Shown piece by piece: positions 1-11,450 of a DNA stretch of 64,000 nucleotides (its first letter is position 1; each line of letters begins with the position of its first letter). Source of the stretch: Aldrovandia affinis. Taxonomy: Eukaryota > Chordata > Actinopteri > Notacanthiformes > Halosauridae. The translations under genes and the position numbers were made by a program. The stretch spans positions 1,116,001-1,180,000 of the forward strand of contig JAINUG010000021.1 of NCBI GenBank assembly GCA_029706075.1, in the 5' to 3' direction. The notes beneath the pieces are model-generated. The model saw only the letters and a list, made by a program, of their open reading frames with translations, ran no database searches and was not told where the DNA came from.

Positions 1-600
1 AAATATCAATATTGCCCCTGTTGCCCATCTCACATAATTACTGTGGAGCACCAGAGGGACTGGCTAGGAGACGGCCTAAGGAAGGCGGTGCGAACAAGTC
101 CTGCAAATACACTGTCATTTGAGGCTTGCTGGTGACACCCAACCATGCTATTAAGAGAGTAGGTTTTAATGTAGGTGTGTGCTGGTAAAGGCGAGTGTGT
201 TGGAGAGTAAATGTGGATGTACTAGTAGTGGAAGTATGCATGCGTCTGTGTGCATGAGTGGTAATGTGTGGAGAATGCCAACAATGTCTCGAGGAGATCA
301 GAGAGCAGGTCAGGCTGGCTCGGCTGGCTGCCGCACATGCCGTGAGTTCTGAGTAGGAAGTGTGTCCGTCCAGGCCAAACCGTGAGCTACAATTCCATCA
401 ATGAACAACTCGGAGCTGGTAAAAACCCACTCGTAGGAAGTGGATCGCTGCCAAATAATAGGAACAACTGAATAATCCACTATTAATGCTACACCACTAT
501 AATCTGCTAGGCTGGGCTAGTGTCAAAGACAGGTCTTCACTTTAGGACCAGTGTGAAGCCGGGGGAGAACACCGCAGAGAACGCTAGAGCTGAGGAAATA

Positions 601-750
601 ACATACATAACATAACATACGCCATTTAGCAGACGCTTTCATCCAAAGCGACTTACAGTAGTGAGCGCATTCATCATGGCCCCAGTGGGAATTGAACCCA
701 CAACCTAAGCGTTGCTAATGCCATGCTCTACCTACTGAGCCACACAGAAC
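601..750 (-). repeat. tRNA-derived SINE, family A copy 1
   Basis: On the minus strand the element begins with a tRNA-like head holding an A box (TGGCTCAGTAGG) and a B box (GGTTCAATTCC). It continues into a tail reading AAGTCGCTTTGGATGAAAGC then GTCTGCTAAATGG and ends in short ATGTT-like repeats. The same head and tail recur at 8217-8350 and 27331-27482. The tail also matches the L2 LINE 3' ends in this window, so L2 machinery probably mobilised the family. Confidence 0.8.
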
Positions 751-1230
751 ACACAAATAAAGGCTCAACAAATGTGCCCGCCGCTCAAACCTCCCTCCCC
801 CACCCCCGGCACTCTCCTTATAGAATACACCCATGCCACTTCTCTTTCTTTAACTCTCTCTGTCACTGATTTTAATTTCGAACATTTTGTTTGCATTACT
901 GATCTGTGACACCCAGATGTTGCCTACAAGCTCTGTACAGCCAACTGCTAGAGTGTGCATAAAATTATTGTCAACCAAAAAAAACTAACATGCAACGTGT
1001 ATTCTAGAACAGGACGTGATGGTCACAGGGTGCCTAGGATAAGTAGGAAGTATGCCTGATTGGGAACTACTCAACAGTGAAGGACTTAGGGGTGATTCAG
1101 GGCAGAATGGAATCCACATACATTCTAGTCCTGACAATCTAGAAAACCTGACAATGGTGCCCAGGGCAGTCATGATGTCTGGACTTCTCACTGAGAGGCC
1201 AGAAACAATATAGCACACTTATATTTGATA

Positions 1231-1772
1231 TACAGGCAACTGCCAAAATAAAGGAAACACCTGAGTACATGAAGGGTCCTAGCAGCTTCTGGTGTGAGGT
1301 ACGTTTGTCTGGCATGGTTTAGGTCCACTCAACCCCTTAGAGGGCAAAGTAAATGCCAATAAATACAAAACCATACAAAAAAGTGATCACCATCCTATGG
1401 TGAAGTATTTCTATCCTGATCGGAGTGGTCTCTTCCAGGATGACAATGCCCCCATACACAGGGTACAAGTGGTGACTGCATGAAAATGATGTAAACCAAA
1501 TATGCCATGGCCGTCTCAGTCACCAGATCTCAACCCAAATTAAACACTTATGGGAGGTTCTGGAGTGCCACCTGAGAGAGCATTTTCCAGCACCATCAAC
1601 AAAACACCAAAATGATGGAATTTCTCGTGGAAGAATGGTGTCGCGTCCCTCCGATAGACACTTGCAGAATCCGCATTAAGGTGCATTGAAGCTGTTCTGG
1701 TGGCTTATGGCGTCTCAATGCCCGATTAAGACACGTTATGTTGGTGTTCCTATATTCTGGCAGTTACCTGTA
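1231..1772 (+). mobile_element. Tc1/mariner-like relic, family 1
   Basis: The left end reads CAGGCAACTGCCAAAATAAA and the right end carries its imperfect inverted copy, CTGGCAGTTACCTG, with TA-rich flanks as expected for Tc1 elements. The interior holds decayed transposase sequence, including the stretch for SPDLNPN near 1520-1540, but is deleted and full of stops. Further pieces of the same family lie at 5499-5853, 41772-41840 and 42871-43207. Confidence 0.8.
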
Positions 1773-3450
1773 TATCGGAATGGCAGGTATGCCATCCACC
1801 AAGTTATGGGTTGGCGGGGAATACAACATACCTGACACAACACAGGGAGTCCCACAGAAATAACTACAATGGCCACAGACTGTCAGTCCTTATAGGCATT
1901 AACTTCTGTACCTTCTGATCTCATGTAAACACACAGAATTCAGATACAACTTAATATAGCCACACAATAAAGCTCCAAACTTGAATTATTTTGTGTTTCT
2001 TCTTTATCTTCTGCTTCTCCTTTTTAATTTTCCTGCTGATTACATCATCAAATGCTCCATGTCCCAAATGACTCATTCTACCCATTGGTCAATTTCTAGT
2101 TCAACCAATAACATCATCTGTTCACATCTACCTCTACCAATAACAACAACTGTCCAGTCATTAGCAGGCCAAGCAGTGAAAGCCATTCCTTATACCCTGA
2201 ATAGTTCAAATAAATATATCAAATAATTAATGCCATGACTCAATTTTCTTTACACCTAAAAAGGCATACACACGATATTAATATCCTCACCACTAATGCA
2301 TGCTACAATTCAAAAATATGAGATATCTCAACAAAAATGTTTTCAACGTAAAAACTTGACTCACATATAAAAAGCATATACTCTCTGAACATCTGTAAAA
2401 TACAATTCCTAAATTCACTCTGCGTACCACTTAATTGATATCAAAACGGTGCCATGTTACAACTGAACTATTAATATATTTCACAGAAACTAAACACACT
2501 GTTCATAAACAATGCTTTCCATATTCATATATACTTGAATGAATGCTACACATTCATTCAAGTAACTTGGCCCTGTGTTTCTCGATCTTGTCATCTCAAG
2601 AGAATGTACCCTTTACGTGTATGTCATCAATGTGTGCAATCCTGCCAAATGCACTTAGCAGACGTCTGCGATGAAGGTCTGGTGGATTGTGTGTGTTTTG
2701 AAGTTTTACACTATGTTTGTGTTACATGAAAAAAACAAAGTATGTGCATTTTTCACAGCTCCAATTTACTGTACATTCGTGTAGGATCAGTGTTATGTTT
2801 GTGCATAGTAAAGCTATTACCAATAATCATAGGATATCAAGTAGCTCTACGTAAATAGCATTTAATTTATTACAGAATAAAAATACATATTTCATTATTA
2901 CGAGGCAAAACCTGTCATCCTCATATGCATATGCATTCATATTTCTGGATGGATGTTTCTTTGCTCATAGTATAGTTTGAAACTGGAAAGTGTGTGTAAT
3001 TCTTCACATTTAGTGTATATGATGTATGTGTTCATATGTCATGCTGTCACATATTATATAATGTTTTAGGACTTGTAAGGTTTCAATGTCAAATGTCATT
3101 CAACATCATAGGAAGGAATTTAATATGCTATATATATATAGCATATGCAATTATATCATATATGGATTTGCATATGCTTTATGGAATGCGCCATTTTCAA
3201 ACACAGAATATGAAACTCTTACATGTTATTTCATGTACACTTGGACATTTTGGGATGTGACGTGAAAAAGAAACCTAATCAGACATGAGACAACAAGATG
3301 AAGAAACACAGGGTCGTAACTTGGCATCATTTTGATATCGATAATTTGGTAGGTAAGGGGGGTTTAGGAATAGCATTTTGCAGATGTTCAGAGAGTGTAC
3401 GCTTTGTGAATGTGAGGCTTTTTTACATTGAAAATGCTTTTGTTGAGATG

Positions 3451-3452
<2 letters not shown>

Positions 3453-3488
<36 letters not shown>
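3453..3488 (+). repeat. (CA)n microsatellite
   Basis: An uninterrupted run of about 17 CA units inside PRKCH intron 1. Reading frames across it only encode His-Thr repeats and are not genes. Confidence 0.95.
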
Positions 3489-3490
<2 letters not shown>

Positions 3491-4078
3491 TATATTACAT
3501 TCCACCATACATTTCTTTAACAAACACATTAATTACATAGTTCACTCAATTGTATTACTTGCATTGCATATATAGGTGATGTACCACATTCTGTACTCGT
3601 GTTAACACAAGAGCACTGTCTTCTTAGTAATCTATAGTCTCTAGTCTGCTGGCCCACAAGTGTCCTCAGGCTTCAAAGAGCAGCAGCAGGCCCAGCTGCC
3701 CACTCCTGAGTTAAACAGCACCTAGGACGGTACTGCAATGCCCCTTTGTATGCTTTGTGACACACCAATTCAGTGCCAGAGAGACAATGCAAAAGACAAT
3801 GGCATAATGTCACATAGAAGGTCACACAGAAGGTGGAAACTTCAAGGTGGAAACTGGTGTCCGATGCAGGAGAGTGGGCGGGAGGCACCATAGCAGTCAC
3901 CCGGGGAACAGGGGCCCAGGGAGATGTGACAGCATGGTTATGACTCAGTGCCCCTAGCCCAAGCTATTCTTGGTGTTAACACTTCACTCACAACCGCAAA
4001 TATGGCCAGCCATGTGAGCTCAACACAGAAATGAGGAACACATGGACACATATGAAGCAGACATTCGGCGCCAATTAT

Positions 4079-5498
4079 ATACCGTGGGTGTAGTAAGTAT
4101 TCACCCCCTTTTGGCATTTTTAACATTTTCTTTTCTTACTTCATAAAATCCAAATTGATTTAATTGGGATTTCATGCCACTGTTGAACACAAAATACTCT
4201 ATAATGTCAAGTAAAAAAAACAACAACTCTAAAGCTTTTAATTAATTACAAATAAAAAAACATAGAATAATTCACTGCATTTGTATTCATCCCTTTTGCT
4301 AAGCCACATCTAAATAAACTCTGATGCAATCTTCAGAGGTCACATAATTATTTGATTGGAGAAGGGCACTTGTTAGGGAGGCCACCAATAGGCCTATGGT
4401 AACTCAGACGGAGTTACAGTCTTCCATTGCAGAGATGGGAGAAACTGTCCATGGGACAATAATAGCTCGGGTGCTACACAAATCTATGCTTTATGGGAGG
4501 GTGGCAAAAATAAAGCCAGTGTTGAAGAAAACTCACATGAAATCTCACCTAGAGTTTGCCAGAAGGCATGTGGGAGACTCTCAAACCAAGTGGAGGAAGA
4601 TTCTATGGTCTGATGAGACCACGATTTAACTTTTTTTTTTTTAAATTAAAAATTTATTTCTGATTTTTCCCCCGTTTTTCTCCCAATTTAGTAGCCAATT
4701 ATACCCTCTATTTTATTTTCAATTCCCCACCCTCACGAGTCCGCCGCCCGTCCTCCGGGAACGAGATTCGTATTCCTGGACCTATTGCCCCGCCTTCTTT
4801 CGAGACGGAGATCTTCCACGGACTCCATTAACCTTCTCCTCGGCGGACTCGTGCCGGCTCTCCCTCCCCCCCCCGGAGGCGGACAGCCAAATGCCGCCTC
4901 CGATCGGGCTGGCGACCAGGGCCGGTCTGGTAGAAACGCGGGTTTCGATCCGCGTCTCTGACGGGCAGCGCACACCGCTCCAAAGCGCGGTGCACTAGAC
5001 CGCTGGGCCATCCGCCAGCCACGATTTAACTTTTTGGCATCAACATTAGGCACTATATTTGGCGCAAGCCTAACACTGCGCATCATCCCAAGAACACGAT
5101 CCGTACTGTGAAACATGGTAGCAGGAGCCTAATGCTATGGGGATGCTTCACCACCAGTCTCCATCCAACCTGATGGACCTCAAGCAACTTTGTAATGAAA
5201 AATGGGGGAAAATTGCAATGTCCAAATGTGCAAAGCTGGTAGGGACTTACTCAAAAGGATTCAGGGCTCGAATTGCAGCTAAAGGTGCTTCTACCAGGTA
5301 TTAAGCAAAGGAGGGTGAATATTTATGTAATCAATTATTGTGTTTTATTTGTAATTAATTAAAAGCTTTAGAGTTGTTTTTTATTTGACAGTTATTTTGT
5401 TTGACATTATGGAGTATTTTGTGTTGATCAGAAACAAGAAATAAAAATTTAATCCACTTTGATTCCATGAAGTAAGAAAATAAAATGTGAAAATTGTG
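4079..5498 (+). mobile_element. Tc1/mariner-like element, family 2, interrupted by a SINE
   Basis: The left terminal repeat starts around 4079 (GTATTCACCCCCTTTTGGCA) and its inverted counterpart lies near 5330-5498, where the outermost part is missing. The interior encodes transposase remnants on the plus strand. Codons from about 4396 include the Tc1-type HLEFARRH stretch and end in WSDET, which carries the second catalytic Asp of the DDE triad. After a SINE insertion (4636-5018) the frame resumes with a [11 protein letters not shown]-like stretch near 5110-5140. A plus-strand frame of 77 codons survives, but the gene is dead. Confidence 0.85.
4619..5035 (-). repeat. Nested SINE (family C copy 1) with target-site duplication
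   Basis: A roughly 380-bp SINE in minus orientation sits inside the Tc1 transposase relic. The flanking duplication CCACGATTTAACTTTTT appears at 4619-4635 and again at 5019-5035. On the minus strand it has a tRNA-like head (GCCCAGCGGTCTAGTGCACC), a B-box-like stretch (GGATCGAAACCC), a GC-rich body with TTTGGCTGTCCGCC, and an A-rich tail toward 4636. Confidence 0.85.
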
Positions 5499-5853
5499 GA
5501 AAATGCTGTCTCAGGTGCCACTCCAGAACCTCCCATAAGTGTTCAATTGGGTTGAGATCTGGTAACTGAAGCGGCCATGGTATATAGTTTACATCGTTTT
5601 CATGCTCATCACACCATTCAGTGATCACTCGTGCCCTGTGGATGGGGCATTGTCATCCTGGAAGAGACCACTCCCATCAGGATAGAAATACTTCACCATA
5701 GGATGAAGGCGATCACTCAGAATGGCTTTGTATTTATTGCCATTTACCTTGCCCTCTAAGGGCTTGAGTGGACCTAAACCATGCAAAGAAAATGCACCCC
5801 ACACCATAACAGAGCCACCAGAACCCTTTCCTTTATTTTGTCAGTTACCTGTA
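5499..5853 (-). mobile_element. Tc1/mariner-like fragment, family 1, inverted
   Basis: On the minus strand it carries the family 1 terminal repeat (CAGGTAACTGACAAAATAAA, ending near 5853) and transposase relics, including a frame of 60 codons from 5807 with VWGAFSLHGLGPL and FQDDNAP. It is truncated inside the transposase where it meets the family 2 element at about 5498. No target duplication is visible at that junction. Confidence 0.8.
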
Positions 5854-6238
5854 TATAATACTGTAAATAACACCAGCAGAAATCTTAATGTATAGACAGT
5901 TCTATTTTTCTATTATCCGCTGTTTCTGGTCCAGCTCTTTGAGATAATGCAGTGGTAGCATGCCAATAATTTGACAAAACTAAACTGAAACCCATTTTAA
6001 AATTTGTCTGATGCCTGTTTTAAAAACTCCTATCATGGTTAAAAGTTAAATAGTTGATACTGTAGTCTGCGCTTATCTGAGCTGATTGCTAAAAACCAAC
6101 TGGCAAATTCCAGTGGGTGCAGCTCGGGAACCCAATGTATAATAATATTTCTCTCTCACATTGAGTTCTACGAGAGGGGAGAATTGCGGGGAGAAAATTC
6201 ATATGAGCGACAAAAAACGACAAGAAGGGAAGAAAGGG

Positions 6239-6280
6239 GTGGAGAAAGGGGGAGAAAGAAAGAAAGAAAGAAGCAGAAAA
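6239..6280 (+). repeat. GA-rich simple repeat
   Basis: Purine-only stretch with GAAA tandem units in PRKCH intron 1. Confidence 0.8.
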
Positions 6281-8216
6281 GTGGGGGTAACTTTGAGAGA
6301 GAAAGCCCTTTGGCAATGCTGAGACGGTGGGAATACTTCAATAACAGCTTTGACAAGTCGAGACTCGCGTGCTTAATATAACACTGATACAGCAACATTT
6401 CTGCACTACAGTAGAAAAAAAAGAGTTTCGGCTTCAGCCGCACGTGATCAGTAGGACTTCAAAAAAAAGAAAAAAGGTCAGCTACCTCACTCGTTTGTAA
6501 AAACCCAATCTTTCACAATGGCCCTTTGCTTTCACCTTTTAACAGTGAGCTTTGTGGGAAGGCAGTCAGACACATTTTTTGGGCCAATACACTTTATCTG
6601 CTAGACCACAAGCGCAACAAAGAGATGAAATCAAGGGGAGAATCTATGAGCCTATTCTTAAAATATGCTCTTGTGCAGACATCTAAAGACAACAACACAA
6701 AGGGACCGCAGGCAGCACAGAGGTGACGCGCAGTGACGAACCCCCTGGGACACAAAGCATGTCACAAACACCCACACACACACACACACACACTGAGAAA
6801 TGGAGGTGCTGCCATGACCATGTTTTACACACACAAAGGTGCCACGTCACGCAACAGCACTAACAATGTCTAAAGAAATGGGCTCACACCAGGCGGAGAC
6901 ATTTGGCCCTAACCATCCATGCTGCCACCTCTATATTTCAGAAATAGGATACAAGGTGGTGCATTACTTCTGCGTGAAAACAACTGGCACACACTATATC
7001 AAAAGAAAGACTGGCAAGGAAAATAAACTGCCAGTTGCACGCCACGTTTAGAATTCATAACCGTAAATGTGCCAGGACTGAAGGGTAATAGGACTTGTAG
7101 CACAAGGAGGTCAATGCAACATTAGACATCAGCTTATGAAAAGTTTCATATTATAATATATATTACAGGAGAGATGTTTTTTTTTTTACAGATTTGTAGG
7201 TCATTTTTCAGCCTTCCCCTGACACCCTGATGGAAATGACATTTTTATGTGGCCCCTGTCCTCTGCTGAAGATGCTGGCCATTCTTGTCGTGCCTTCAGG
7301 TGCAGAGGGACAGGTGTGACAGCTCGTCTAGACACGAGAGGCCACAATCCTGCTTAGCCTCTTCGGTTTCCACCATGAGGAAATCCTGAGCATTTCAAAC
7401 GTTGACACTGCTGAACAGCGGTCAGTGGGGTGACTGTGGGGTCTTGGTGAAAATCAAGGGCTAATCCTCCATAGACACCAGGGGGGGTCCCCAATTGTCA
7501 TTATCTCAGTAAGAGGCTTCTCCTGTTGAAGATAATGTATCAACACTCCTCATTATTACCCGCAGCAAGCAGGGAGGTCACAGTGTTCTTAATGGACAAA
7601 ATAAACGTTGAGCACTAACGGTGAATATTTTGCTAACTCATTTCCAAATGTCGAACTTCTGATACCAGACAGGTCCCTGAGGGTGTCTGAGTTTCCGCCT
7701 CCATGATTAATTGTCTCTTTGCCTTGCCACAGCCTTTGGAGAGCCAACAAAACTATCACCCCCATCATTCTACAACTTTACTCCCCGATGTCCTCACTTT
7801 GCGTTTGACCGTGGACTCTGTGTCACTTCTTGAGGTGGACAGCTGAGGCCAACGGGAGTCTGCACTGGGAGAGCAGACTTACTCACATACTGTTCACACA
7901 CAAAGGCCATGCACCGTAGTTGCACGGTTCTTGCAGCGTGTGGTTTTTAGCACCTCACAGTTCGTTGCTCAAAATGTTGCTGCTGCTGCTGGAGGTGGGG
8001 CCGTCAGAACGAGCGTTTCGGCAGGTCAGCCGGGGATGTGTGTGGTTAATGAGCACCGACGGCGTCCTGTTATCTGAGGCTCTAACAGGCTTTAGCTGAA
8101 CACACCCGAACCCTCAACACTGTTCATAGTCACAGTGGAGGAGGAACAGAGAGCCACAGCAGAGAGCGAAATAACTCTGCTGAAACCAAGGGCTGAAGAA
8201 CTTGACTTTCAGTGAC

Positions 8217-8352
8217 TTTGTGGCTCAGTTGGTAGAGTACAGCGTTGGCAACGCTTAGGTTGTGGGTTCAATCCCCACTGGGGCCAGTCACTTTGGATAA
8301 AAGCGTCTGCTAAATGGCGTATATTATTATTATTATTATTATTATTATATTA
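8217..8352 (+). repeat. tRNA-derived SINE, family A copy 2
   Basis: Plus-strand copy with A box TGGCTCAGTTGG, B box GGTTCAATCCCC and the tail CTTTGGATAAAAGCGTCTGC, followed by an ATT microsatellite tail of about ten units. It has the same architecture as the copies at 601-750 and 27331-27482 but a shorter linker between head and tail. Confidence 0.85.
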
Positions 8353-8981
8353 TTTAGGAACAGCCTAGAGAGGACAGATAGCCAGCATTTCAGCACTGCA
8401 CAAACAGAAGGGCCTTGCTACAGTAAATGTCTAGAAACTAAGAGATACTGTTGTACAGGTTTGATCTGATAGTGTGTCTGGTGTTGGGATTATTGATGGT
8501 GAGGTGGGGCCTCCAGACCTACACTCGCCACAGCATCGCCTGTCACAGTCCAACAACTATCGTATGCTTAACCATGCTTAACCATGTTCCCCAATACCTT
8601 GTCTTAGGGAGTCATGCAAAATGCATGGTGTTTTCACACAAACCCAGACATGACAACTTGGTTCATTGCACTGTTAAGGAGTTGACAAGTGCTTTTGTTT
8701 TGTTCTTATAGAGCGAGCCAAAAATTCATCAATGATTAAACACTCCTGTCAGTTATGCAGCGACAGCTGGTGTACTGTCGATGATGTAGTGATGACCTGG
8801 TAAAAAAGCCTAGCGTATTATATTTGAGATCTATTGCGATAGACAAAAGAGCCATAGAAACTCCAGGACAAATTGTACACTCAAATTGTAAAAAGGTTCT
8901 ACCTGGTGTCAGATTAATTAACAGCAGGAACAGTTCAACACACGCCTCATCTCCAAGGAACACTTCCAAACCAAAACTCAC

Positions 8982-9332
8982 CCATCCTTCGAAGGTTTCC
9001 TCTGTGTTGGAAGTTTTGATCAGGTCCTCGAAGTGAATCATACAGTTGGCAACAAAATCGTCGTATCCAATTGGAGCGTCATGAAACACAGCGAGTTCGA
9101 TTTCCTTTCCATCATTGACGTTGAGGCAAAACTCTTCGTTGTAAGTCGGCGTGTTCGTCTTCTGCTTGGTGTGCGTCTGCCCGATTTTGTATTCGTCCAC
9201 TTTGACAAGAATGTAGGGATCCATGGGAACGGACGTTTTGTTGAACATAACGGAGTGTCGGAGAGAGGTGGTAGTTGGCTTAAGGTCCACCGCCTCCCCA
9301 ATCCTAAGCTTCAGGTACCCGTTGAATTTCAT
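8982..9332 (-). CDS. PRKCH: Protein kinase C eta, coding exon 1 (novel-type C2 domain)
   Basis: Protein kinase C eta is a calcium-independent, diacylglycerol-activated Ser/Thr kinase of the novel PKC group that acts at membranes in signalling, especially in epithelia and lymphocytes. This exon gives residues 1-117, from MKFNGYLKLRIGEAV to ETFEGW, and covers most of the N-terminal C2-like domain. KQKTN, PTYNEEFC and AVFHDAPIGYDDFVANC are family signatures. The start ATG (9330-9332) is fixed by an in-frame TAA four codons upstream. The exon ends at TGG, followed by the donor GTGAGT. Human PRKCH, from memory, starts five residues earlier. One stretch (FHDAPIGYDDFVANC) resembles PRKCE, but the N-terminus, TFEGW and the SLC38A6 neighbourhood favour PRKCH. 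The C1 and kinase exons lie beyond the left edge. Confidence 0.9.
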
Positions 9333-10311
9333 ATTCGTGTCTTAAAAAGTAATAGTCTTAATAATCACAAATTAAGCTTACAAAACATATCTATTTCGTA
9401 TTATTACACTGCCCTATTGAACCTTTAAAATCGTGTAGCTTGCTAAATCAGACACCAGCCCCTATTAAAAACGGAACTAACTTAAATCAATATTTACTAT
9501 ATTTTCTTCTTGGAATTGTATTCCAGTTGCACAGGAGAGCCCAAAGAAATCCTCACGGACTGTGCCAATGTACCTCAAAGCCCCCCAACACGGTACTCGG
9601 GTCCAGCGCGTGCAATTGGATGTCGGTGCAACAATGCAGCAATGTCACTCACTCGCTGAAGTTGTAGAGAGCAACTAACGAGGAAGGACAGTGCAAGTTC
9701 CGTGAAGGGGAAGTAAGTTTTGAATAATTAATGGCAAGCGTGCACGCATACAACATTAACATAGGTAAACACTACCAGCAACTGATGTTTTCTTTCTTTT
9801 CAGGGTTGGCATTGCTTCCAAGACTGCGGTACACTTCGACTTTCTTGAACAGCTCTGGTATTCGCTTTAGTCCGCCTATATTGTGTAAAAAAGTATGCAG
9901 AAAATATAACTACAAGTATATCTTGGAAATTGTAGTTTCCTTAGCCCTGAGGATTGTTCGTAAACTAGGTGAGAATGTGCTCCAGGACTGCTATTACCGA
10001 AGTGCACCGCGCTGTTTGGCTTTGACAGATACAGGTAAAGGTAGCCTAAATAGAGCGTTGTACTGTGATATGTTAATATTCAGGTAATTAAAAATCGTTG
10101 ACTCTTTGACATTTAAATAATAAATGCGGTTGACCTTCAATTTACTTTGTCCTTATCTATTTTACGCATTTAACGCGCACTTCTGTGTATTCAGCGGTCT
10201 CACCTGTACAGCCAACTTAACATCTAATAAGTTCAACAGCGCACTCTGCTGTCGTGAGTAGAGAACAGTTTACATTTATTTTACAGCATTGCAAGTTCGG
10301 GAGGAAGATTA

Positions 10312-10475
10312 CTTTTTTCAGATTTTTCCCCCCGTTTTTTCTCCAAATTTGGTGGCCAATTGTACGCTCTATTTCTTCAATTCGCCCTCCACCACGAGCC
10401 CACCGCCCATCCTGCATGTCAAGCTAATACCCCGAGGCCGGCAATGATTAGCCTCTTCCGAGACGTAAATTATAT
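10312..10475 (-). repeat. SINE family C fragment
   Basis: The stretch TTTTTCAGATTTTTCCCCCC followed by GGTGGCCAATTGTACGCTCT closely parallels the tail half of the nested SINE near 4650-4760. It is the 3' part of a minus-oriented copy and lacks the tRNA head. Confidence 0.65.
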
Positions 10476-10479
10476 TGAG

Positions 10480-11138
10480 CCTGAATATCCTGAAAGGTAC
10501 ATGTGGAACAAAGGAGAATGGTGGTGCCAAATCACCCCTGATCCTCTTTGTCTTTCTGCTTCTCTCCATGTGGCAACAAGATTGAAAGACCCCAATATAT
10601 CAGGTATTGTAGCCTATAGGGGCAGACCAGAGAGGTCGAAGTGTGAGCATATAGCTTTGTTTTTTCACATTGGACAGTGGAAAGTATGATACGTGGACGT
10701 TTCCCATTCCAAATGTATTTGGAAAGGCTGCTATGCAGTTTTTCCCAGTACCTGACAGGAGGAGGTAGTGGAATCATTGAACTAACAAAGTTTATGCGGG
10801 GGAGAACATTCAGTTTCACCACTGAGATATGGGTTTGGAATGAGGAAAATGCATCCAGTTGGAGAGGTCTTTTCTAACCTGTTTAAGAACATTATTGAGA
10901 CCATATCATTTCATGAAGGGTGGGGGAGATGTCAACACCCAGATATCTAAAATGTTTGACAGTAGGTATAGAGGATGGTAAGGGATTTCTGTCTACTAAT
11001 GAATTTAAGGGGAGAAAGGATGATTTCAGCCAATTCATCTTGTATCCTGGTATTTCACTGAATTTATTGAAGAGGTCAAGCAGATGAGGTATAGATTGGT
11101 CTGGATTAATTTTGTCAATTAATAAAAGTATATCATCT
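10480..11138 (-). pseudogene. L1-type LINE ORF2 fragment (reverse transcriptase)
   Basis: Minus-strand frames encode L1 reverse-transcriptase features in order. SDDILLLIDKINPDQSIP follows the catalytic DD at about 11132-11137. Next comes FSEIPGYKMNWLKSSFLPLN, then HFRYLGVDISP, and then INFVSSMIPLPPP and KYIWNGKRPRI. The fragment is broken by at least one frame change (near 10822-10892). It is cut off upstream of the DD motif, where SINE-like sequence begins. Confidence 0.75.
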
Positions 11139-11450
11139 GAGCCCCTGGCTGGAGCAATGGTAAAGGCACTCGCCCAGAGTGCAGGTTGCAACCACTGCAA
11201 CCAGGGTTCAAGCCTCTGCTGCACCAGCCCGGCTCTGGTCAGGAGTTCTGTTCGGGGCGGCGATTGGCTATCTGCCCCATAGGAGGGGGGAGGGAAGCTG
11301 ACAAGCTGACAAGCTCGCCATATATAAGAGTGGCTCTCTGTGTGTACCGGAGCTATAGGTGACGGCTTGGCGAGTTTGGCCTTGGAGGAGGCAGGTCACT
11401 GCCAGACCCAGAGCTATGGCAGTGACCTCGCAGTATGAGGGGAGACAGTT
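11139..11450 (+). repeat. SINE family C-like copy
   Basis: It begins with a tRNA-like head (TGGAGCAATGGTAAAGGCAC) and a B box GGTTCAAGCCT. It then shares a body with the copy at 46376-46722: GATTGGCTATCTGCCCC, GGGGGGAGGGAAGC, a TATAAGAGTGGC stretch and GGTGACGGCTTGG. It abuts the L1 relic exactly at the catalytic motif. The right end is uncertain. Confidence 0.65.

Larger units (their letters stand above)
1..8981 (-). other. PRKCH: PRKCH intron 1 (partial, runs off left edge)
   Basis: This stretch lies downstream of the PRKCH exon 1 donor on the minus strand. I looked for the next PRKC exon (the end of the C2 domain and the first C1 zinc finger) and saw nothing matching on the minus strand, so the whole stretch is read as intron 1, which is also very long in mammals. 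It holds two tRNA-derived SINEs, three Tc1-family relics, a nested SINE and short CA, GA and ATT repeats, all listed separately. The remainder, including roughly 1780-4070, 5860-8210 and 8351-8981, is AT-rich or unique sequence in which I see no gene. Confidence 0.7.

Noticed and set aside
8217-8300. tRNA gene
   Set aside because: A and B boxes are present, but there is no full cloverleaf and the sequence continues into an L2-type tail, as in the other SINE copies.
9731-10087. 118-codon plus frame upstream of PRKCH exon 1
   Set aside because: AT-rich, no known motif, and no upstream signals strong enough to call a gene.
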